DNA from: Pandoraea faecigallinarum
GTDB taxonomy: Bacteria; Pseudomonadota; Gammaproteobacteria; Burkholderiales; Burkholderiaceae
Direction: 5' to 3'
DNA length: 64,000 nucleotides
Assembly (NCBI RefSeq): GCF_001029105.3
Contig: NZ_CP011807.3
Span: 2,790,001 to 2,854,000, forward strand
Position 1 is the stretch's first letter, and each line of letters begins with the position of its first letter. A program made the translations under genes and the position numbers. Below the pieces are notes generated by a model. The model saw only the letters and a program-made list of their open reading frames with translations. It was not told the DNA's origin and did not search any database. This document shows positions 60,144 through 64,000 of the stretch, piece by piece.

Positions 60144-61865
60144 ATGGATCAAGCCGTCCAGCACGAACGCGTGTGGCTCAACGCCTACCCTCCCGGTGTT
60201 CCCGCCGACATCGACGTGAATCGTTACACGTCGCTCGTGCAGGCCTTCGACGAATGGATCGACAAGTACCGCGAGCGCATCGCCTTCGTGAGTCTCGGCA
60301 GTGAAATCAGCTATGCCGAGGCGTCGCGCCAGGCTTACGCGTTCGCGGCATGGTTGCAGGCGCAAGGAGTGAAAAAAGGCGAGCGGGTTGCGCTCATGAT
60401 GCCCAACTGCTTCCAGTACCCGATTTGCCTGTTCGGCACGCTCATCGCCGGCGCCGTGGTTGTGAACGTCAATCCGCTGTACACCGCGCGCGAACTGAAG
60501 CATCAGCTTCACGACAGCGGCGCGCAAACCATCGTCGTCTTCGAGAACTTTGCGAAGACCCTGGAGGATGCCATCGAGGGCACGCCGGTACGTCGCGTTC
60601 TTATCACGCAAATCGGCGACCTGCTCGGTCCGGGGCCGAACCTCAAGGGGCGCGCCGTCAACTTTCTCATGCGGCGGATCGCCCGTCAGGTGCCGCCTTA
60701 CCATCTGCCGCAGGCAGTCGCGTTGCGCAGGGCGCTGGCCGAGGGCGCAAAGCGCAAGGTCACCCCCGTGCCGATCGCACGCGAGGACCTCGCGTTTCTC
60801 CAGTACACGGGAGGCACGACCGGCGTCGCCAAGGGCGCAATGCTCTCACACGGCAACGTGCTGGCGAACCTGTTGCAAACCGAAGCGTGGGCAGCCGGTC
60901 AGCTCGACGGCGACATCGAAGTGAATCTGTCGCTGCTGCCGATGTATCACATTCTCTCGCTTACGCTGAACTGCCTCGTCTTCATGAGCCTGGGCGGACG
61001 CAACATTCTTATCGCGAATCCGCGCGACGTAAAGAAGGTCGTCTACATCATCCGCAACGAAACGTTCACGGGCGTCACCGGCGTGAATACGCTCTTCAAC
61101 GGGCTACTGGAAAACGCCGAATTCCGCGCGCGGGACTTCTCGAAGCTGAAGCTGTCGCTCGCCGGCGGCATGGCCACGCAACGCGCCATTGCCGAGCGCT
61201 GGAAACAGGTCACGGGCAAGCCGATCATCGAGGGTTACGGCCTGACCGAATGCTCGCCGATCGTCACGATGAACCCGGTCGACATCGCGCATATGGACGC
61301 CGTCGACTTCACCGGCTCCATCGGCCTGCCCGCGCCGTCGACCGACGTGCGCTTCAAGCGCGAAGACGGCACGTGGGCCGCGATCGGGGAGCCGGGCGAG
61401 TTGTGTGTGCGCGGGCCGCAGGTCATGAGCGGTTACTGGAATCGCCCGGAGGAAACGGCCCGCGCGTTCGACGCACAGGGATGGCTGCTGACCGGTGACA
61501 CCGGGGTCATGGACGAGCGCGGCTACATACGGCTCATCGATCGCAAGAAGGACATGATTCTCGTGTCGGGCTTCAATGTCTATCCGAACGAGATCGAAGA
61601 CGTGGTGATGCTCCATCCCGGCGTGCGTGAAGCGGCAGTCGTCGGCGTGCCCGACCCTGTGGCGGGCGAGCGCGTGAAACTCGTGGTCGTGGCGAAGGAC
61701 CCTCAGTTGAGCGCCGAGGAGATCTCGGCGCACTGCCGCGAGCATCTCACCGCCTACAAGGTGCCACGCATCATCGAATTCCGTCAGGGCGAACTGCCCA
61801 AGACGACCGTTGGCAAGATTCTGCGGCGCGAGCTGCGCGATCCGGCACCGGCCTCAGGGAGATAA
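60144..61865 (+). CDS. fadD: Long-chain fatty-acid-CoA ligase
   Basis: A 573-residue acyl-CoA synthetase close to E. coli FadD (561). AMP-loop YTGGTTGVAKGAM, FadD region LPMYHILSLTLNCLVF, YGLTECSPIVTMNP, LLTGDTGVMDERGYIRLIDRKKDMI and GFNVYPNEIEDVV are present. Lys in TTVGKILRREL is the adenylation Lys. The ribosome site is CGGAG. It supplies acyl-CoA to the dehydrogenase-reductase-hydratase-thiolase set just upstream. Confidence 0.96.
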   Translation: MDQAVQHERVWLNAYPPGVPADIDVNRYTSLVQAFDEWIDKYRERIAFVSLGSEISYAEASRQAYAFAAWLQAQGVKKGERVALMMPNCFQYPICLFGTLIAGAVVVNVNPLYTARELKHQLHDSGAQTIVVFENFAKTLEDAIEGTPVRRVLITQIGDLLGPGPNLKGRAVNFLMRRIARQVPPYHLPQAVALRRALAEGAKRKVTPVPIAREDLAFLQYTGGTTGVAKGAMLSHGNVLANLLQTEAWAAGQLDGDIEVNLSLLPMYHILSLTLNCLVFMSLGGRNILIANPRDVKKVVYIIRNETFTGVTGVNTLFNGLLENAEFRARDFSKLKLSLAGGMATQRAIAERWKQVTGKPIIEGYGLTECSPIVTMNPVDIAHMDAVDFTGSIGLPAPSTDVRFKREDGTWAAIGEPGELCVRGPQVMSGYWNRPEETARAFDAQGWLLTGDTGVMDERGYIRLIDRKKDMILVSGFNVYPNEIEDVVMLHPGVREAAVVGVPDPVAGERVKLVVVAKDPQLSAEEISAHCREHLTAYKVPRIIEFRQGELPKTTVGKILRRELRDPAPASGR

Positions 61866-61869
61866 CGAC

Positions 61870-62952
61870 ATGTCCATCCACTCCGCGGCGGCCGTGCGCC
61901 GCCACGCCCACCATCGTGCGCACCGTTCGCACCCTTGGCACCCTTGGCACCATTTGCACCCTTGGCACCCTTGGCACCCTTCGCGCCGCATCGTGACGAT
62001 GCGCGCGCTGCTGCCGGGCGCCCTCGCCCTTTGCCTCGTCGCCGGCACGGTTGGTGCATCGCACGCCGTCGCGCAAAGCGCCTCGCCAACATCGGCGGGA
62101 TCGGCAGTATCGACTGGACCGGCCAGTGCCGTCGCCAATCCCGCGCCCGCCCCCTCGACGGCAGGCGAATCCGATGCCGCCCGGCTCGCCGCCTTGCCCG
62201 TCGCCGCGCAAACGCAATGGCTCTCACGCGCTATCAAGAGCGGCGAACTGGCGAAGATGAGCGACGACCAGATCGTCGCGCACATGCAGGCTCTGCATCC
62301 GGACACCCTCGTGCGCTTCCTGAAGGCCGAATCCGCCGCGCTGCCCGAGTATCAATACGAACTCACGCGCCACGAACGTATCAACGATCAGTGGCAGACG
62401 ACCCCGGATCGCATGCTCGTGAAAATTCGCGAGCATCCATTGCAGATTTACGCGAAGTGGCTGCCCGACGGTGCGCATGCCGGTCAGGAAATCATCTACG
62501 ACGAGACACAGAAGCCCAAGGAAATGTATGGCCATCTCGGCGGCATTCTGGGCTTCACGTCGGTCTGGAGCAGCATCGACGGCACGCTTGCGCGCTCTCA
62601 GTCGAATCACACCGTGCGAGATCTGGGCTTCGCATTCATCGCGGAACAGATCGCCCACGACGCCAGGAGCTTCCGTGCGGCCGGACTCTCCGCAAAGCCG
62701 TCCAGAACATCGGTGTCCGAAGTGGGTGGCGTGCGCATGCTGGCGCTGGAGTGGGATGCCCCTGCCGGTCCGCCACAGCATTACGCCAACAAGTCGCGTG
62801 TATGGCTCGATTTGAAGACCGGTCGGCCGCGCGGCATCGAAGCGTGGGATGCATCGGGCCAGAAGATCGAAGAGATGCGTTTCGAGAAGGTGCGCAAGGC
62901 GCAGTGGACCGACGCGACGTTCGATCCGAAAAACCCGGAGTACCGGTTCTGA
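61870..62952 (+). CDS. Exported DUF1571-like protein with His-Pro-Trp repeat leader
   Basis: A 360-residue protein of unknown function. The N-terminal 40 residues are His-rich (HPW repeated), followed by a hydrophobic signal (LLPGALALCLVAGTVGA). The mature part (from about residue 90) resembles DUF1571 periplasmic or outer-membrane proteins: EYQYELTRHERIN, RMLVKIREHPLQIYAKWLPDG, GQEIIYDE, LGGILGF, RVWLDLKTGRPRGIEAWD. The fold is likely LolA/LolB-like (inference). ATG at 61870 has GGGAGATAACG; an ATG at 61999 just before the signal is also plausible and would drop the HPW stretch. It directly follows fadD by 4 bp. Confidence 0.75.
   Translation: MSIHSAAAVRRHAHHRAHRSHPWHPWHHLHPWHPWHPSRRIVTMRALLPGALALCLVAGTVGASHAVAQSASPTSAGSAVSTGPASAVANPAPAPSTAGESDAARLAALPVAAQTQWLSRAIKSGELAKMSDDQIVAHMQALHPDTLVRFLKAESAALPEYQYELTRHERINDQWQTTPDRMLVKIREHPLQIYAKWLPDGAHAGQEIIYDETQKPKEMYGHLGGILGFTSVWSSIDGTLARSQSNHTVRDLGFAFIAEQIAHDARSFRAAGLSAKPSRTSVSEVGGVRMLALEWDAPAGPPQHYANKSRVWLDLKTGRPRGIEAWDASGQKIEEMRFEKVRKAQWTDATFDPKNPEYRF
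61930..61983 (+). repeat. 9-nt tandem repeat, His-Pro-Trp codons
   Basis: Six 9-nt units of CACCCTTGG type (one CACCATTTG, last CACCCTTCG) encode HPWHPWHHLHPWHPWHPS before the signal segment of the DUF1571-like protein. Confidence 0.85.
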
Positions 62953-62997
62953 CGCGTTACCGCGTACACGCTTCGCCGCCACTGGCATGGAGGAACG

Positions 62998-63039
62998 GCG
63001 AAAGCCCGCCACCCTGCAACGAGGGTGGCGGGCTTTCGC
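62998..63039. terminator. Bidirectional hairpin between DUF1571-like gene and minE
   Basis: An 18-bp perfect stem (GCGAAAGCCCGCCACCCT / AGGGTGGCGGGCTTTCGC) with a GCAACG loop between convergent genes. No long T-run, but the stem ends CTTTC on both strands; it is likely to end both transcripts. Confidence 0.75.
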
Positions 63040-63099
63040 GCAGGCGGACATCGAACGGCCGGCGGCGTCTGGCCGACGCGCCCGATCTGCCGGACCCGT

Positions 63100-63354
63100 T
63101 CAGGTCTGCGGCAGTTCGATCTTCACTTCGAGCACTTCCAGGTTGTCCTGATGCTCGACGCTGACCTTGATGTCGTCTTGTGCGATTTTGACGTACTTGG
63201 AGATGACGGCGACCAGCTCGCGTTGCAGCGCCGGCAGATAGTCCGCCGGCGGCGACGAGCCCGCGCGTTCGTGCGCCAGAATGATTTGCAGGCGCTCCTT
63301 GGCAACGGCGGCGGTCTTTTTCTTCTCCCCCAGGAGGAAAGACAGGAAGGACAT
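63100..63354 (-). CDS. minE: Cell division topological specificity factor MinE
   Basis: An 84-residue MinE that drives MinD oscillation and so places the septum. The N-terminal [30 protein letters not shown] holds the membrane and MinD-binding helix (from residue 1 to 30). The C-terminal topological domain is [18 protein letters not shown]. It starts 9 bp after minD and is followed after 60 bp by a hairpin. Confidence 0.97.
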   Translation of the reverse strand: MSFLSFLLGEKKKTAAVAKERLQIILAHERAGSSPPADYLPALQRELVAVISKYVKIAQDDIKVSVEHQDNLEVLEVKIELPQT

Positions 63355-63363
63355 GGGCGCTCC

Positions 63364-64000
63364 TTACTTCGAGCCGAAAATGCGCTGCAACAGGCCCGGC
63401 TTTTGATAGTCGGTAAAGCGCATGGGTTTCTCTTCGCCCTTGAACCGGCTCACCACGTCCCGATACGCATCGGCCACGTCCGTGCCATCCAGATGGATCG
63501 CTGGCGTACCCTGGTTCGAAGCGTGGAGCACCGACTCCGACTCCGGAATCACGCCGATGAGCTTGATTCGCAGAATCTCCTGAATGTCTTCCAGCGACAG
63601 CATCTGACCGTCGTTCACGCGCTTCGGGTTGTAACGCGTAATGAGCAGATGCTCCTTGATCGGCTCGCTGCCTTCGATGGCGCGTTTCGTCTTTGACGAC
63701 AGAATGCCCAGAATGCGATCCGAATCGCGCACCGACGACACTTCGGGGTTCGTCACCACGAGCGCTTCGTCGGCAAAGTGCATCGCGAGCAGTGCGCCGG
63801 ACTCGATACCGGCCGGCGAATCGCACACGATGTATTCGAAGCCCATGTCGGTCAGGTCCTTGATGACCTTCTCGACGCCTGCTTGCGTGAGCGCTTCCTT
63901 GTCACGCGTTTGCGAGGCGGGCAGGATGAACAGGTTCTCGCAGGACTTGTCCTTGATGAGCGCCTGATTGAGGTTCGCTTCGCCCTGAATCACATTGATC
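63364..64000 (-). CDS. minD: Septum site-determining ATPase MinD, 5' end outside window
   Basis: The C-terminal 210 residues of MinD. The coding frame runs off the right edge (residues IN precede VIQGEANLNQAL). Visible marks are LPASQTRDKEALT, YIVCDSPAGIESGALLAMHFADEALVVTNPEVSSVRDSDRI, and the membrane-targeting amphipathic helix at the end (GLLQRIFGSK). The deviant Walker A (KGGVGKT) must lie outside. GTG at 63993 is internal, not the start. Confidence 0.96.
   Translation of the reverse strand, partial: INVIQGEANLNQALIKDKSCENLFILPASQTRDKEALTQAGVEKVIKDLTDMGFEYIVCDSPAGIESGALLAMHFADEALVVTNPEVSSVRDSDRILGILSSKTKRAIEGSEPIKEHLLITRYNPKRVNDGQMLSLEDIQEILRIKLIGVIPESESVLHASNQGTPAIHLDGTDVADAYRDVVSRFKGEEKPMRFTDYQKPGLLQRIFGSK

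Noticed and set aside
61930..61983. Possible CRISPR-like repeat
   Set aside because: The units are contiguous 9-mers without spacers and encode protein.

Overview
The window is high-GC, densely packed bacterial chromosome. Gene content and order (purL beside a PpiC foldase and bolA, ygfZ-DUF4936-NRDE, tig-clpP-clpX-lon-hupB, minD-minE) point to the Burkholderiaceae. Pandoraea is my best guess for the genus, from protein flavour only; no rRNA is present to confirm it. About 50 protein genes, two tRNA genes and one insertion sequence are recognisable. Both ends cut genes: a chemoreceptor at the left and minD at the right.

Left third (1-25 kb): a chemoreceptor tail, an acylphosphatase and a large membrane PepSY-flavodoxin-reductase fusion behind a Fur-box-like site. 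Then come the trehalose pair otsB-otsA, a crotonase, and the minus-strand run mltG-tmk-holB-tatD-ankyrin lipoprotein. These are followed by ygfZ-DUF4936-NRDE, an MDR-type reductase, a PaaI-like thioesterase, a nicotinamidase, and a fatty-acid/amino-acid style uptake block. That block has a bifunctional hydratase/3-hydroxyacyl-CoA dehydrogenase, a Liv-type ABC transporter (livH-livM-livG-livF, no binding protein) and an acyl-CoA ligase. LivF carries Arg in place of the Walker A Lys.

Middle (25-45 kb): selO-msrB, a BOF-family periplasmic protein, yciB-bolA-ppiC, a remnant of a repeat-type surface protein, purL, dadA, nnr and pgi. Next is a divergent ABC-ATPase/tesA pair whose start codons overlap. 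After tesA an IS1182-type element sits between two identical 23-bp copies of the tesA terminator stem-loop. A PpiD-like foldase follows.

Right third (45-64 kb): tRNA-Asp and tRNA-Val, hupB with a consensus sigma70 promoter, and the protein quality-control series tig-clpP-clpX-lon, with a hairpin or terminator in nearly every gap and a heat-shock-like promoter before lon. Then comes a TetR regulator with a palindromic site at its promoter, followed by a lipid cassette: FadE, a long FabG4-type ketoacyl reductase, a MaoC hydratase, a thiolase, FadD and a DUF1571-like exported protein. The same four-enzyme combination is known from the mycobacterial fadE5-fadA2-fabG4-htdX locus. minE and a partial minD close the window.

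Most of the window is ordinary core genome. The points most worth a second look are the IS that duplicated a terminator, the degenerate LivF nucleotide site, in-frame 9-nt repeats in four unrelated genes, the overlapping ABC/tesA starts, and the regulated FadE-FabG4-MaoC-thiolase cassette. I found no CRISPR array, prophage, toxin system or clearly new defence system.
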